The notes: generated by a model not told the origin, from the letters alone. 64,000 bases of DNA from Hyphomicrobiales bacterium (GCA_900470285.1 UCAG01000016.1:186001-250000); one strand, 5' to 3'; shown: positions 9,912-20,500, counted from the stretch's first letter. Numbers and translations are program-made.

Positions 9912-11525
9912 ATGGCTGTCAGCTCCAAACATATTCCCGCTCCTGATCTTTTCCCTGTGCGCCGCGCACTGCTCTCCGTATCGGATAAAACCGGTCTGGT
10001 AGACTTTGCCCGCGCATTGCACGCAAAGGGCGTTGAGCTTCTGTCCACCGGCGGTACCGCCAAATCCATCGCAGCAGCGGGTATTCCTGTGCGCGACGTT
10101 TCGGAAATCACCAATTTCCCTGAGATCATGGATGGCCGCGTCAAGACATTGCATCCGAGCGTTCACGGCGGCCTGCTCGCTGTGCGTAATGATCCGGAAC
10201 ATGTGGCAGCGATGGAAGCCCACAATATTACCGGCATTGATCTGGTTGTGATCAATCTCTATCCGTTTGAAGAAGTGCGCTATCAGGGCGGTGACTACGA
10301 TACCACCGTTGAGAATATCGATATCGGCGGCCCTGCGATGATCCGCGCGTCGGCCAAAAACCATGCTTATGTGACCATCGTCACCGATCCTAACGATTAT
10401 GACAGCGTAGTTGCCGAGCTGGAAACCGGCAATGGTTCCCTGCCTTATGCTTTTCGTCAGCGCATGGCCGGTAAAGCCTTTGCCCGTACCGCTGCTTATG
10501 ATGCCGCAATTTCCGGCTGGTTTGCTGAAACCACAAAGGAAGAAGCACCACTGCACCGCGCACTGGCCGGTAAACTGCATTCCGTGATGCGCTATGGTGA
10601 AAACCCGCACCAGCAGGCCGGTTTCTACCTGACCGGTGAAACCCGCGCCGGTGTGGCCACCGCCACCCAGCTTCAGGGCAAGCAGCTGTCCTACAACAAC
10701 ATCAATGATACAGATGCAGCTTATGAATTGGTGGCAGAATTTGATCCGGCGAAGGTCGCAGCCGTTGCCATCATCAAACATGCCAATCCGTGCGGTGTGG
10801 CTGAAGGTGCATCGCTGAAAGAGGCTTATCTCAAGGCCTATGCCTGCGATACAGTTTCAGCCTTTGGTGGTATTGTCGCTCTCAACCGTACACTGGATGC
10901 GGAAGCTGCTGAGGAAATCGTCAAGATTTTCACTGAAGTGATTATCGCACCGGATGCAACACCGGAAGCACAGGCCATTGTCGCCGCCAAGAAAAACCTG
11001 CGTCTGCTGGTCACTGGCGGTCTGCCGGATGTCCGCGCACCGGGCATTGCCGCTAAAACCGTTGCTGGTGGCCTGCTGATCCAGAACCGTGACAATGGCA
11101 ATGTTGATGATCTCGACCTTAAAGTCGTGACCAAACGCGCGCCAACCGAACAGGAAATGATTGACCTGAAATTTGCCTTCCGTGTTGCCAAACACGTCAA
11201 GTCCAATGCGATTGTCTATGTTAAAGACGGCGCAACTGTTGGCGTTGGCGCAGGCCAGATGAGCCGTATCGACTCTTCCCGTATTGCAGCGCGCAAGGCA
11301 GAAGATGCAGCAGCAGTAGCAGGCGGCGAACCACTGACCAAAGGCTCAGTTGTTGCCTCCGATGCTTTCTTCCCGTTTGCTGACGGCCTGATCTCGGCTG
11401 TCGAAGCCGGTGCCACAGCGGTCATCCAGCCAGGCGGCTCAATGCGTGATGATGAAGTAATTAAAGCTGCTGATGAAGCAGGCATTGCCATGGTCTTTAC
11501 CGGCATGCGCCACTTCCGCCACTAA
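9912..11525 (+). CDS. purH: Bifunctional AICAR formyltransferase / IMP cyclohydrolase
   Basis: Catalyses the last two steps of de novo IMP synthesis. 537 residues, normal. The N-terminal MGS/cyclohydrolase domain (about 1-200) has STGGTAKSI and [17 protein letters not shown]; the C-terminal formyltransferase domain has the catalytic [20 protein letters not shown] and [10 protein letters not shown], and it ends GMRHFRH. It is very close to the Brucella protein as remembered. The ATG at 9912 ([13 protein letters not shown]) is preferred to an upstream in-frame ATG at 9876, which lacks similarity; its ribosome site (AAAGAGA) is modest. A strong terminator follows. Confidence 0.98.
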   Translation: MAVSSKHIPAPDLFPVRRALLSVSDKTGLVDFARALHAKGVELLSTGGTAKSIAAAGIPVRDVSEITNFPEIMDGRVKTLHPSVHGGLLAVRNDPEHVAAMEAHNITGIDLVVINLYPFEEVRYQGGDYDTTVENIDIGGPAMIRASAKNHAYVTIVTDPNDYDSVVAELETGNGSLPYAFRQRMAGKAFARTAAYDAAISGWFAETTKEEAPLHRALAGKLHSVMRYGENPHQQAGFYLTGETRAGVATATQLQGKQLSYNNINDTDAAYELVAEFDPAKVAAVAIIKHANPCGVAEGASLKEAYLKAYACDTVSAFGGIVALNRTLDAEAAEEIVKIFTEVIIAPDATPEAQAIVAAKKNLRLLVTGGLPDVRAPGIAAKTVAGGLLIQNRDNGNVDDLDLKVVTKRAPTEQEMIDLKFAFRVAKHVKSNAIVYVKDGATVGVGAGQMSRIDSSRIAARKAEDAAAVAGGEPLTKGSVVASDAFFPFADGLISAVEAGATAVIQPGGSMRDDEVIKAADEAGIAMVFTGMRHFRH

Positions 11526-11541
11526 GCTATATATCCGAACG

Positions 11542-11570
11542 AAAAAGGCGGCTTTTCAGCCGCCTTTTTT
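11542..11570. terminator. Bidirectional terminator after purH
   Basis: AAAAAGGCGGC-TTTTCA-GCCGCCTTTTTT, with A and T runs on the two sides. It sits between the convergent purH and UMF1-type transporter genes, 8 bases from the latter's stop. Confidence 0.92.
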
Positions 11571-11577
11571 ATTTGCG

Positions 11578-12972
11578 TTAAACAGGATTTTTTTCCGGAT
11601 AAGGCGTTCTGGCTGCCAGATATAAACCAGCCACGAAGAACAGTACCAACACTGCAATACCAAGGCGCGGAGAACCGCTCGCAGCCGTCATGCTCGCCAC
11701 CAGAAACGGGGCCAGAAAGCTGGTTGCGCGTCCGGCCAGCGCATAAATACCGAAATAGCGTCCTGCTTCATGCGGTTCGACACTGCGGGCAAACCACGAG
11801 CGGGAAGACGCCTGCACAGGCCCGAAGGCAATGCCAATCAGCATACCGAAAGCCAGATAGGCTTTTTCCCCGCCGGAGGAAAACAGTCCTGTATTACTGT
11901 CCGGCGGAAAATGAACCAGACCATAAAGCGTGTAATCCGGTCCCGTAGAAACAATACCCAAGGTAGCGATCAGCAACAGCACCAATGAAACAACAACCAC
12001 CCATTTGGAGCCGAACCAGCTATCGACATAGCTGGCAAACCAGCAACCGAAAATCGCCACGACATTGAGGATAATACCAAACAGACCAATCTCAGTGATC
12101 GACCAGCCGAACATGGCCGCAGCAAAACCGCCGCCCAGCGCCAGCAGTGCATTCACACCGTCCTGATAGATCATTCGCGCGATCAGAAAACGGAACAGAG
12201 CCGCTTTTTTGCGCACTTCATGCAGGGTTTCTTTCAACTCTGCCAGACCTTCGCCAATGGCGGCTTTCAGCCCCATGCCTTTTTCCTGATCCGGGGTAAA
12301 GATAAACATCGGCAGAATGAAAATCAGATACCACAGCGCGGCAATCGGCCCCGTAATACGGGCATCCTCACCTTTCAGAGCATCCAGCTGCCAGAGCGGC
12401 TCAATCCCGATCAGCGTTTTGCCTGTTTCCGGCGAGGCTGCCAGGCAGGTAACCACAAAGATCAGAACAATCATACCGGCGAGATAGCCAAGCCCCCATG
12501 CGAAATTGGAAACCTGCCCGATATGCGAGGCAGGGATTAGTCTCGGCATCATGGAATCGTTAAAAACGATAGAAAACTCTGCGGCAACGGAGGCGCAGAT
12601 GAAGGCCAGCAGAACCCAGACATAGCTTGATCCCGGCTCGGCATACCATAGCAAAGACAGGCTGATGATTTTGATAATGGCAAAGAAACCGATCCACGGT
12701 TTTCTTGCACCGGTTTTATCCGCAATAGAACCCAGTGCCGGAGACAGGATTGTGATGACGATACCCGCAAAAGCCACGCCATAGCCCCATGCCGCCTGCC
12801 CTGCGACCGGATCATCCGACATGCGCGAAATGAAATAAGGGCCGAAAATGAAAGTGGTGACGACTGTAAAAAACGGCTGAGCCGCCCAGTCGAAAAACAT
12901 CCAGCCCCAGATGCCTTTGTTCCACACGCTGTCATGCGCCGGTCGTTCTGCAGACGGATGTGTGATGCTCAA
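11578..12972 (-). CDS. MFS transporter, UMF1/Atg22-like family
   Basis: Inner-membrane protein of about 464 residues with around 12 hydrophobic segments. The opening KGIWGWMFFDWAAQPFFTVV and GSIADKTGARKPWIGFF mark the UMF1 (Atg22-like) branch of the major facilitator superfamily; the substrate is unknown (yeast Atg22 exports vacuolar amino acids). No in-frame ATG is near the start. A TTG at 12972 follows GGGGG at good spacing and is preferred; another TTG at 12996 would add eight residues and abuts a repeat at 12997. It is convergent with purH. Confidence 0.85.
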   Translation of the reverse strand: MSITHPSAERPAHDSVWNKGIWGWMFFDWAAQPFFTVVTTFIFGPYFISRMSDDPVAGQAAWGYGVAFAGIVITILSPALGSIADKTGARKPWIGFFAIIKIISLSLLWYAEPGSSYVWVLLAFICASVAAEFSIVFNDSMMPRLIPASHIGQVSNFAWGLGYLAGMIVLIFVVTCLAASPETGKTLIGIEPLWQLDALKGEDARITGPIAALWYLIFILPMFIFTPDQEKGMGLKAAIGEGLAELKETLHEVRKKAALFRFLIARMIYQDGVNALLALGGGFAAAMFGWSITEIGLFGIILNVVAIFGCWFASYVDSWFGSKWVVVVSLVLLLIATLGIVSTGPDYTLYGLVHFPPDSNTGLFSSGGEKAYLAFGMLIGIAFGPVQASSRSWFARSVEPHEAGRYFGIYALAGRATSFLAPFLVASMTAASGSPRLGIAVLVLFFVAGLYLAARTPYPEKNPV

Positions 12973-12996
12973 ATCACTGCCCCCAAAATCATTCAA

Positions 12997-13039
12997 GCGT
13001 ATCCCGAAAAGTGTGAAGCGGTTTTCGGATAAGATACGC
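12997..13039. repeat. Dispersed palindromic repeat family B, copy 1
   Basis: Inverted-repeat element beginning GCGTATCCCGAAAAG and ending TTTTCGGATAAGATACGC. The same motifs recur at 35474-35512 and 38954-39041. It resembles the RIME-type intergenic palindromes of Rhizobiales. It lies immediately upstream of the UMF1-type transporter gene. Confidence 0.75.
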
Positions 13040-13068
13040 GCAATAAAAAAGATAGCTTATTTAAAACA

Positions 13069-13095
13069 AAAGGGCCGGTTTAACACCAGCCCTTT
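13069..13095 (-). terminator. Terminator of the glutamate dehydrogenase gene
   Basis: Stem AAAGGGC.../...GCCCTTT with inner GGT/ACC pairing; read on the minus strand it is followed by TGTTTT. It lies 27 bases past the gdhB stop. Confidence 0.7.
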
Positions 13096-13121
13096 CTGTT
13101 ATGTCGTCAATCAAGCGATGA

Positions 13122-16100
13122 TCAGCCCGCAAGATCAGCCATGAAACCGGCTGCCACGGCCAGACGGGAAACGCTCAGATCTCCGCCTTCTGTCAGCGCA
13201 ATCATACGCTGACGCACACCGTCAATCCGCTCGGCATCACGGGTCAGCCAGCTCTGTACCGGATCGGCCTCACCTTTGAATTTGGTAAGCGCTTCCATCG
13301 TCACAGCACGAGTTGCCTGTGTGATTGTGTCTGTCGCACGCGACAATGCCAGACCATCATAATAATCCGTTACCGGTACGACAGATGCCGCTTTTTCAAT
13401 ATTGGCAATACGGAAAGCATCAACAATTTTGAAATAAGCAGTTGCAGCCGTCATCAGCTCTGCCTTGCCCTGATAGGCAATCAACGCAATATCCGCCATC
13501 AACTTAGCCGACTGCAGTCGGGCAAGTTTGCGCGCCAACGCTTCACCGGCACCTTTAGCGATATATTTTGCCGTATCTGCTGTAATCAGATCAGCAATGA
13601 AGTCAGGCATCAGCTCTTCGAGTTTTGGCTCCAGCGCCATGCGTGTCCGCTTCACCGCGCTGACCATTTCACTCAAAGTTGCATCAAAGCGGTTATTGCG
13701 CAGCACCCATGCGGTGGTTGAGAACAGCATTTCCCCGACCAGCGCATAGAATTCATTCTGTACTTTGCCCGGAATTTTATTATCCAGCGCATTGATCGCC
13801 TGATAGAGCTGCTCGGTTTCAAAACCATCAGCCACAGCCACATAAGACCGCAGAATTTCTGCCGGTGCTTCAGCTGTCAGATCATTCAAACGGCTGATAA
13901 ATGTCGGGCCACAACGATTAATCGCATCATTGGACAGAAGTGTTGCAATGATTTCGCGATGCAGACGGTGATGGGTAATATCCTTGGCAAAACGCTCCTG
14001 CATTTCCTGCGGGAAATAGCCGAACAGGCGTGAATGCAAATAGGTGTCATCCGGCAGATTGCTGGCGATCAGATCATCGGACAGTACCATTTTACCGTAG
14101 GCCAGAAGCACGGCCAGTTCCGGACGGGTCAGCGCCTCACCGCGTTTCTGGCGGTCTGCCAGCGCCTGATCATCCGGCAGATATTCCACCTTGCGATCCA
14201 GCAACTTGCGGCGTTCCAGAGACGACATCATCCGCATCAGATATGGCAGTTCGGATGCACCGCGTTTTTCAACAAGGGACAGAGCCAGCGGCTGCTCATA
14301 ATTATTATGCAGCACCAGTGCTGCCACTTCATCAGTCATCTGTGCCAGCAGCACATCGCGTGCTTCACGGGTCAGACGGCCATCCTGCAGGCTTGGCGTC
14401 AGAGCAATCTTGATATTGACCTCAACGTCCGACGAATTCACACCAGCCGAATTGTCAATCGCATCCGTATTACAACGACCGCCATTGAGGCTGTATTCGA
14501 TACGGCCACGCTGGGTGGCACCCAGATTAGCGCCCTCGCCGATCACCTTAGCGCGAACTTCACGACCGGTGATACGGATCGCATCATTGGCACGGTCACC
14601 AACCTGCGCATCATTTTCCTCATTCGCACGAATATAAGTGCCGATACCACCAAACCACAGCAGATCAACCTGCGCGCGCAGGATAGCACCGATTACTTCA
14701 TTCGGACTTGCAGTCAGTTTGCCCAGACCAATCGCCTCAGCTGCGGCTTCAGACAACGTAATGACCTTCTGCGAGCGGCTGAATACACCGCCACCGGCAG
14801 AAATTTTTGAACGGTCATAATCCTGCCAGCTGGAGCGCGGCACATTGAACAGACGCTGACGTTCCGCAAAACCGATATCGGTATCCGGCATCGGATCAAT
14901 AAAGATGTCACGATGATCAAATGCGGCCACCAGTTTGATTTTCGGCGACAGCAACATGCCGTTACCGAACACATCACCGGACATATCGCCCACACCGGCA
15001 ACAGTGAATGGTGTAGTCTGGATATCAATATCCATTTCGCGGAAATGGCGCTTTACCGCTTCCCATGCACCACGGGCAGTAATGGCCATTTTCTTATGAT
15101 CATAACCGGCAGAACCACCGGAAGCAAAAGCATCATCCAGCCAGAAATGCTGTGCCTGACTGATCGCATTGGCCGTATCAGAGAAAGTGGCTGTGCCCTT
15201 ATCTGCCGCGACCACGAAATACGGATCATCGCTGTCCTGACGGATAACATCAACCGGCGGCACAATCTTGCCTTCAATAATATTATCAGTGATCGAAACC
15301 ATGGTGGAAATGAAAGTAATGTAAGCAGCGCGTCCGGCTTCAAACACCGCATTGCGATCGCCACCAACCGGCAGACGCTTCGGATAGAAACCGCCCTTGG
15401 CACCACCCGGCACAATCACCGCATTCTTCACCTGTTGTGCCTTCACCAGACCCAGCACTTCTGTGCGGTAATCCTGTGCACGGTCAGACCAGCGCAGACC
15501 ACCGCGCGCCACAGCACCAAAGCGCAGATGAACACCTTCCACTTCAGGGCCGTAAACGAAGATTTCACGGTAAGGGCGTGGTTCCGGCAGCCCGTCTACG
15601 GCACGCGGATTAAGCTTCACCGCCAAAGTCACCGGCGCATTGCCTTCGCCGTCATGCATATAGGCATTGGTGCGCAGAGAGGCTTCAACCAGATTGCGGT
15701 AACGACGCAAAATCTGATCATCATCAATGCTTGGTACTGCCTGCAAAGCCGTTTCAATGGCTTCAACAACAGCACGCTCTTTCGCTTCTGTATCCGCCTG
15801 TTTGGCCAGTGCCGGATTAAAGCGCAGATCAAACAATGTGTAGAGATGGGTGGCAATGTCCGGATAACGGTTGAGCGCCGCAGCAATGAAATCCTGCGAA
15901 TAGGTAATACCGGCCTGCTGCAGATAACGCCCGTACATACGCAGGATCATAATCTGACGCGCTGTCAGACGTCCGCTCTGTGCAAGGCCATTATAACCGT
16001 CATTATCCGCCTGTCCGCTCCATACAGTGCGGAACACATCATCAAGCAAATCACCGTCATCGCTGAGATCAACGGCTTTGTCCGATGCGCTGACAATCAG

Positions 16101-17930
16101 CATATCATGGACATGCACCATGTTCTTACCACCGGCTGCAGTCTGCACCGGAAGAGCGAAGGTCTGTTCGCTGATGACACGGAAACCCATATTTTCCAGC
16201 AGTGGCACGCGCTGTGACAAAGCCAGAGCTTCACCGAAATGATAGAGTTTCAGGAAAGCCGCCTGCGGTTCCTGTGTGTCATAACGGTAGAAATCGACAT
16301 AAAGCGGATTTTCTTCAGTCAGCGCCTCAATGCGAACGGCATCAACAAGCGCTTCGGATTCGTTAAAGGTCTCGCGATAGGATTCCGGAAAGCCGGAAGC
16401 CAGACTGATCACACGCGGTGCGAAAGTCTGTGAGCTTTCCTCTGCCGCATCACGCACACCATCTTCCCATGTGCGAACGAAAGTGCGGATCTGCTTTTCC
16501 AGAGTCTCGCGAGCCATCTCGCTCACGCTGCCGTCATGGCGGCGGATGATAAACTGAACGCGGGTCACACCTTTATCAAGGAACACCGGATGGAACTCCA
16601 CGGATTCTCCGTGATAAACATCCATCAGATAATTGCTGATCGCCTCACGCACCACCGAGTCATAGCGGTCGCGCGGCAGATAGACCAGCACACTGACAAA
16701 ACGGCTGAAACGATCAATGCGCGGCAATACGCGGACACGCGGACGTTCATCCAATGCCACGATCAGTTCGGCATGATCGGTCAGGGCATCCACATCAATC
16801 TGGAACATATCATCACGCGGATAATCTTCCAGCACACGTACCAGCGCCTTACCGGAATGGTCTGCGGCATTGAAGCCGAGGCGGCCAATCACAGCTTCCG
16901 CTTTACCGCGCAGATAAGGAATTGTGCTCAAGAATGACGTATAGGCAGTCGAAGTAAACAATCCGACCAGACGCATTTCGCCGGTTACTTTTCCGTCTGC
17001 ATCAAACAGCTTGATACCGATATAGTCGATATATTCGCGGCGATGGACGAGCGAACGGCTGTTACCCTTGGTAATCAGCAGGCTTTCAGAACCTTTGAGA
17101 AAGTCCTGCAGTTCCTGTGTGATCGAAGCATTATCCTGCCCCTGACGCAAAACGCGGACAGCTTCATTACGCAGAATACCCAGTGACGGTGCATCAGCCT
17201 GAATAAGGGTCCCCTGAGCCGCATCGTAACGAAACTCACGCATACCCAGAAATGTGAAATTACCATCGCGCAGCCATTTGAGCAGTGCAATGGCTTCACG
17301 GCCTTCCGCTGTTTCCGGCAGGCCTTTGACGGCGCTGTAAGAGGCAATCACCTCATCAAGACGTGCCAGCATCGGCTTCCAGTCGCTGACAGCAGCATAG
17401 ACCTGTCCCAGCACCATTCCGAGCGCCTGTTCCAGAATTGCTCTTGCGCTTTCATCCAGTTGTGGCAGATGCAGCTGAATAACACTGACCTGCTCCGTAC
17501 CTTCAACGGATTTACCGGAGGTTGCTTCGCCGTGAACCTCATAGCTGCTGCCGTTAAACGCAACATTAAGCACCGGATGCACAACCATATAGATCATGCC
17601 GGAGCGTTCGAGAATTTCCGCCATCGTCGAATCAAGCAGAAACGGCATATTGCGATTGATAAGGGTTACAACGGTCAGCGGACGGCCGCGACGGCGCAGA
17701 ATACTGTCATTATCAACACTGATGACAGGCTTATCGGCCTGATAACCGCCAAGAGCTTTCAAAGCGAGCTTTGCAGCTTCTTCCATATCACCGGCATCAT
17801 AGGCGGCAATATCTTCCGCCGGTGCCCATTCAAACAACAGCTTAGCGAACTGAGAAGCTACAGGCTCAGAGATATTCTGATAATCGACAACGAATTTGGT
17901 CTGAGCGGTATGGTCTGTATCGGCACTCAC
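13122..17930 (-). CDS. gdhB: NAD-specific glutamate dehydrogenase, large (180 kDa) type
   Basis: Oxidative deamination of glutamate to 2-oxoglutarate and ammonia with NAD. About 1602 residues, the length of the large GDH family. A long N-terminal regulatory part (ACT-like segments, about 1-700) precedes the catalytic core with LRFGAVARGGLRWSDRAQDY, then VIVPGGAKGGFYPK carrying the catalytic lysine, and TPFTVAGVGDMSGDVFGNGM with NAD-binding glycines; a helical C-terminal region follows. The GTG at 17930 is preferred as start because GAGGAG lies about 7 bases before it; an ATG 15 bases upstream would leave the ribosome site inside the gene. It is a single-gene transcript. Antisense open frames here are shadows. 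Confidence 0.95.
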   Translation of the reverse strand: MSADTDHTAQTKFVVDYQNISEPVASQFAKLLFEWAPAEDIAAYDAGDMEEAAKLALKALGGYQADKPVISVDNDSILRRRGRPLTVVTLINRNMPFLLDSTMAEILERSGMIYMVVHPVLNVAFNGSSYEVHGEATSGKSVEGTEQVSVIQLHLPQLDESARAILEQALGMVLGQVYAAVSDWKPMLARLDEVIASYSAVKGLPETAEGREAIALLKWLRDGNFTFLGMREFRYDAAQGTLIQADAPSLGILRNEAVRVLRQGQDNASITQELQDFLKGSESLLITKGNSRSLVHRREYIDYIGIKLFDADGKVTGEMRLVGLFTSTAYTSFLSTIPYLRGKAEAVIGRLGFNAADHSGKALVRVLEDYPRDDMFQIDVDALTDHAELIVALDERPRVRVLPRIDRFSRFVSVLVYLPRDRYDSVVREAISNYLMDVYHGESVEFHPVFLDKGVTRVQFIIRRHDGSVSEMARETLEKQIRTFVRTWEDGVRDAAEESSQTFAPRVISLASGFPESYRETFNESEALVDAVRIEALTEENPLYVDFYRYDTQEPQAAFLKLYHFGEALALSQRVPLLENMGFRVISEQTFALPVQTAAGGKNMVHVHDMLIVSASDKAVDLSDDGDLLDDVFRTVWSGQADNDGYNGLAQSGRLTARQIMILRMYGRYLQQAGITYSQDFIAAALNRYPDIATHLYTLFDLRFNPALAKQADTEAKERAVVEAIETALQAVPSIDDDQILRRYRNLVEASLRTNAYMHDGEGNAPVTLAVKLNPRAVDGLPEPRPYREIFVYGPEVEGVHLRFGAVARGGLRWSDRAQDYRTEVLGLVKAQQVKNAVIVPGGAKGGFYPKRLPVGGDRNAVFEAGRAAYITFISTMVSITDNIIEGKIVPPVDVIRQDSDDPYFVVAADKGTATFSDTANAISQAQHFWLDDAFASGGSAGYDHKKMAITARGAWEAVKRHFREMDIDIQTTPFTVAGVGDMSGDVFGNGMLLSPKIKLVAAFDHRDIFIDPMPDTDIGFAERQRLFNVPRSSWQDYDRSKISAGGGVFSRSQKVITLSEAAAEAIGLGKLTASPNEVIGAILRAQVDLLWFGGIGTYIRANEENDAQVGDRANDAIRITGREVRAKVIGEGANLGATQRGRIEYSLNGGRCNTDAIDNSAGVNSSDVEVNIKIALTPSLQDGRLTREARDVLLAQMTDEVAALVLHNNYEQPLALSLVEKRGASELPYLMRMMSSLERRKLLDRKVEYLPDDQALADRQKRGEALTRPELAVLLAYGKMVLSDDLIASNLPDDTYLHSRLFGYFPQEMQERFAKDITHHRLHREIIATLLSNDAINRCGPTFISRLNDLTAEAPAEILRSYVAVADGFETEQLYQAINALDNKIPGKVQNEFYALVGEMLFSTTAWVLRNNRFDATLSEMVSAVKRTRMALEPKLEELMPDFIADLITADTAKYIAKGAGEALARKLARLQSAKLMADIALIAYQGKAELMTAATAYFKIVDAFRIANIEKAASVVPVTDYYDGLALSRATDTITQATRAVTMEALTKFKGEADPVQSWLTRDAERIDGVRQRMIALTEGGDLSVSRLAVAAGFMADLAG

Positions 17931-18128
17931 TGTAAAACTCCTCATTATACAGACCGCCTCTGCCTAAATTACCTTCGGCCTGCTCATTCTCTCAAATAAC
18001 AAGCAAATTGTGACAAAAGAACCGTTTTTTTTCGATTTTTCGCCCGTGAACAAGCAAAAGTGAAATTAAATCGTTCTTAAAAATCATAAACCCGCCGCAA
18101 AAATAAAAATCAGCAGTGGATAAAATTC

Positions 18129-18776
18129 TTACAGCTCCACCAGATGGTCTTCCAGCTCGTTTTTATCGCCGGCCTCTTTAGGAAAATGCTGCGCCAGCAG
18201 GTCACCGGCCTTACCAATCGACTCAATAAACCCCTCCGCAACACTTCCCTGTGCTGCATGGCGGCTGAGTGTGGCGACAATGGCATTCCATTCCTGCTGA
18301 TCAACCCTCTCATTGATCCCCGCATCAGCCACCACTTCCGCATAGCGTTCAGCAAGAGAGACGAATAGCAGGATACCCGTGCGCTTATTAGTCAGATGCA
18401 CATTACGGGCGATAAACTGCTGCAATGCATTTAGATGTGCCCGCCGGTAGCGCACGCGATGCGGTACCAGCACCATGCGTAATGCGGGTACAAAAGCCAG
18501 CAGTGCAACCAGACAAATAAAGGCCGCCAAAATAGCCAGTGCGAATTTCGGCAATGACAGATCAAACCAATAATAATGCGCCGCAAAAGCAGCAATCACT
18601 GCAGTTACGATCATACCACAACAGGCAATAAAACCCGCCACATAAAAATAATCATCACTGCGCTGCGCCAGAACAGCATAGATTTCGCCGCCCGTTTGTG
18701 CTTCCGCATCACGGATGGCAGAGGCAATACGCTGACGGTCTTCCTGAGAAATATGATTACGCTGAGAATGTGTCAT
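18129..18776 (-). CDS. TPM-domain membrane protein
   Basis: 215-residue protein starting MTHSQRNHISQEDRQRIASA, with AIRDAEAQTGGEIYAVLAQRSDDY, the opening of a TPM (YgcG/Psb32) domain, interrupted by two hydrophobic helices (about 45-70 and 78-103), then IARNVHLTNKRTGILLFVSLAERYAEVVAD, the second half of the domain. The split by membrane helices is a known sub-architecture. The role is unknown; TPM proteins have been linked to phosphatase activity and to membrane-complex assembly. It lies 12 bases after the Gly-rich TPM gene and is third in the lemA-TPM-TPM cluster. Confidence 0.8.
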   Translation of the reverse strand: MTHSQRNHISQEDRQRIASAIRDAEAQTGGEIYAVLAQRSDDYFYVAGFIACCGMIVTAVIAAFAAHYYWFDLSLPKFALAILAAFICLVALLAFVPALRMVLVPHRVRYRRAHLNALQQFIARNVHLTNKRTGILLFVSLAERYAEVVADAGINERVDQQEWNAIVATLSRHAAQGSVAEGFIESIGKAGDLLAQHFPKEAGDKNELEDHLVEL

Positions 18777-18788
18777 AGCCTTGCCCCT

Positions 18789-19655
18789 TTACCAGCTGCC
18801 CGATGCGCCACCGCCACCCGATGAACCGCCGCCACCGGAAAAGCCGCCACCACCGGATGAACCGCCGCCGAAGCCACCACCGAAACCGCCTCCGTAGCCG
18901 CCACGCCCTGAAGAACCTCCGCCGCCACCGCCCAATGCAATCGTCACGCCCAGCCATTCATAACGGCCGGGGCCGATTTTTCTGCCGAAAACCGGAGCCA
19001 GCAAAGTAAAACCGAAACCGCCGAAGAAAATACTGATCCAGAAAATCAGAAAAATAACTTCAATCCAATCCGTCTGGTCAGCTGCCTCTTTCTGATTGCG
19101 TTTTGCACGTGCCTGTAATTCTGCACCTTCACCACGCAAAACCTGCAAAATATCATCGACACCTTTGGTAATGCCGGTGCCATAATCGCCATTACGGAAT
19201 TCAGGGATAATCGCATTCTGAATGATGATTGCCGAGAGAGCATCAGTCACTGTGCCCTCCAGCCCGTAGCCGACCTCAATACGCACTTTGCGCTCATTGG
19301 GTGCAACCAGCAGCAAAATACCGTTATTTTCACTCTTCTGGCCAATGCCCCATGCACGGTAGAGCCGGTTGGCATAAGTCTCAATATCCATTCCGTTCAG
19401 ACTGGGAACCGTTGCAACCACAATCTGGTCGGATGACTCTTTTTCGTAGGCGCCGAGCTTTGCAATCAGTTCCTGCTGCTGCGCAAAAGACAGCACTCCC
19501 GCAGCATCAACCACACGATCGGTTAAAGCAATGGCCGGTTTATCCGTGCTTTGCGCATATGCAAGATTTGCAAATGCCAGCAGCACCACCGCAAGAAGCA
19601 TTTTCAGCGCAAACCGGAAAGCAGCTTGTTCCGGAAGAATACGGACAAGATTCAT
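18789..19655 (-). CDS. YgcG-like TPM-domain protein with Gly/Ser-rich tail
   Basis: 288 residues. An N-terminal signal peptide (hydrophobic FALKMLLAVVLLAFANLAYA, about 16-35) is followed by a TPM domain (about 40-180: LTDRVVDAAGVLSFAQQQEL, VATVPSLNGMDIETYANRLY, KVRIEVGYGLEGTVTDA), a transmembrane helix (about 205-225) and a tail of roughly 45 residues that is almost only Gly, Ser and Phe. The glycine tail is typical of this family and probably disordered. Neighbours are lemA upstream and a second TPM gene downstream, the usual partnership in bacteria; envelope function inferred. Confidence 0.86.
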   Translation of the reverse strand: MNLVRILPEQAAFRFALKMLLAVVLLAFANLAYAQSTDKPAIALTDRVVDAAGVLSFAQQQELIAKLGAYEKESSDQIVVATVPSLNGMDIETYANRLYRAWGIGQKSENNGILLLVAPNERKVRIEVGYGLEGTVTDALSAIIIQNAIIPEFRNGDYGTGITKGVDDILQVLRGEGAELQARAKRNQKEAADQTDWIEVIFLIFWISIFFGGFGFTLLAPVFGRKIGPGRYEWLGVTIALGGGGGGSSGRGGYGGGFGGGFGGGSSGGGGFSGGGGSSGGGGASGSW

Positions 19656-19703
19656 ACCACTATCCTGAGTTTTCCCATTTCCTGAACTTTACTGAAAACA
19701 GAA

Positions 19704-19725
19704 CGGGCAGGATTTCTCCTGCCCG
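19704..19725 (-). terminator. Hairpin after lemA
   Basis: CGGGCAGGA-TTTC-TCCTGCCCG, read on the minus strand before TTCTGTTTT. The T-tract is imperfect, so it may only attenuate transcription into the TPM genes. Confidence 0.5.
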
Positions 19726-19731
19726 CCGTCA

Positions 19732-20361
19732 TCAGTTGAACTGTACTTTAGGAGCGGCTTGAGAAGCCGGATCAATAGTGAAAGTCGGCATCGGCTCATT
19801 GTTCCAGAACCACAATGTCTTCCACAGCATGGTCGGCATGGTCTTCAGACCGGTATTATAAACACGTACCGCTTCGATATAATCGCGGCGCGCGACAGCA
19901 ATCCGGTTTTCCGTGCCTTCAAGCTGCGATTGCAGTGCGAGAAAGTTCTGATTGGCCTTCAGATCAGGATATTTCTCGACCACAACCATCAAACGGGACA
20001 AAGCACTGCTCAGATTGGCCTGATTATCCTGAAACTGTTTGAACAATTCCGGATTATTCAGCATTTCAGGAGAAATCTGTGTCTGCGTTGCCTTTGAACG
20101 GGCTTCAATCACCGCAGTCAGGGTTTCCTGTTCATGCGCAGCATAGCCTTTAACGGTTTCCACCAGATTGGGAATAAGATCGGTGCGGCGCTGATACTGA
20201 TTCAGTACCTCACTCCATGCCGCCTTTGCTTTTTCCTCATTGGTCGGAATAGTGTTGAAACCACAGGCCGCCAGAAGCGGCGCGAACATCAACACAACAA
20301 GCGTTAGCAGCGAGCGCAGTTTCAGCGGAAATGTTGTTACAGCAGAAGTCTGACCGGTCAT
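19732..20361 (-). CDS. lemA: LemA family lipoprotein
   Basis: 209 residues. The N-terminus has a hydrophobic stretch ending in the lipobox LLAAC (signal peptidase II site), so it is probably a lipoprotein. It continues with the LemA core: AWSEVLNQYQRRTDLIPNLVETVKGYA, KATQTQISPEML and YPDLKANQNFLALQSQLEGTENRIAVARRDY. The fold is a helical bundle; the function is unknown. The ATG at 20361 has an ideal GAGGAGATATCC leader; an upstream start at 20400 is unlikely. It leads the lemA-TPM-TPM cluster. Confidence 0.9.
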   Translation of the reverse strand: MTGQTSAVTTFPLKLRSLLTLVVLMFAPLLAACGFNTIPTNEEKAKAAWSEVLNQYQRRTDLIPNLVETVKGYAAHEQETLTAVIEARSKATQTQISPEMLNNPELFKQFQDNQANLSSALSRLMVVVEKYPDLKANQNFLALQSQLEGTENRIAVARRDYIEAVRVYNTGLKTMPTMLWKTLWFWNNEPMPTFTIDPASQAAPKVQFN

Positions 20362-20500
20362 GGATATCTCCTCATCTTGCACAAGTTTCGCGCAGATCAT
20401 TTGTTATAAATAAACCGCAAAATCCCATTTGAAAATACACACTTAATAAATGTGAAAAATACAAACAATGCGCAGCTTTTCAAACCGGTATTTCAAAACA

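Noticed and set aside
14034-16217. Long plus-strand open frames (258 and 434 codons) inside gdhB
   Set aside because: They are antisense shadows of a well-conserved enzyme, His/Ile/Thr-rich with no recognisable domain.
18789-18960. Repetitive GC-rich DNA as a possible repeat array
   Set aside because: It encodes the Gly/Ser-rich tail of the YgcG-like protein; repetition is explained by codon use.
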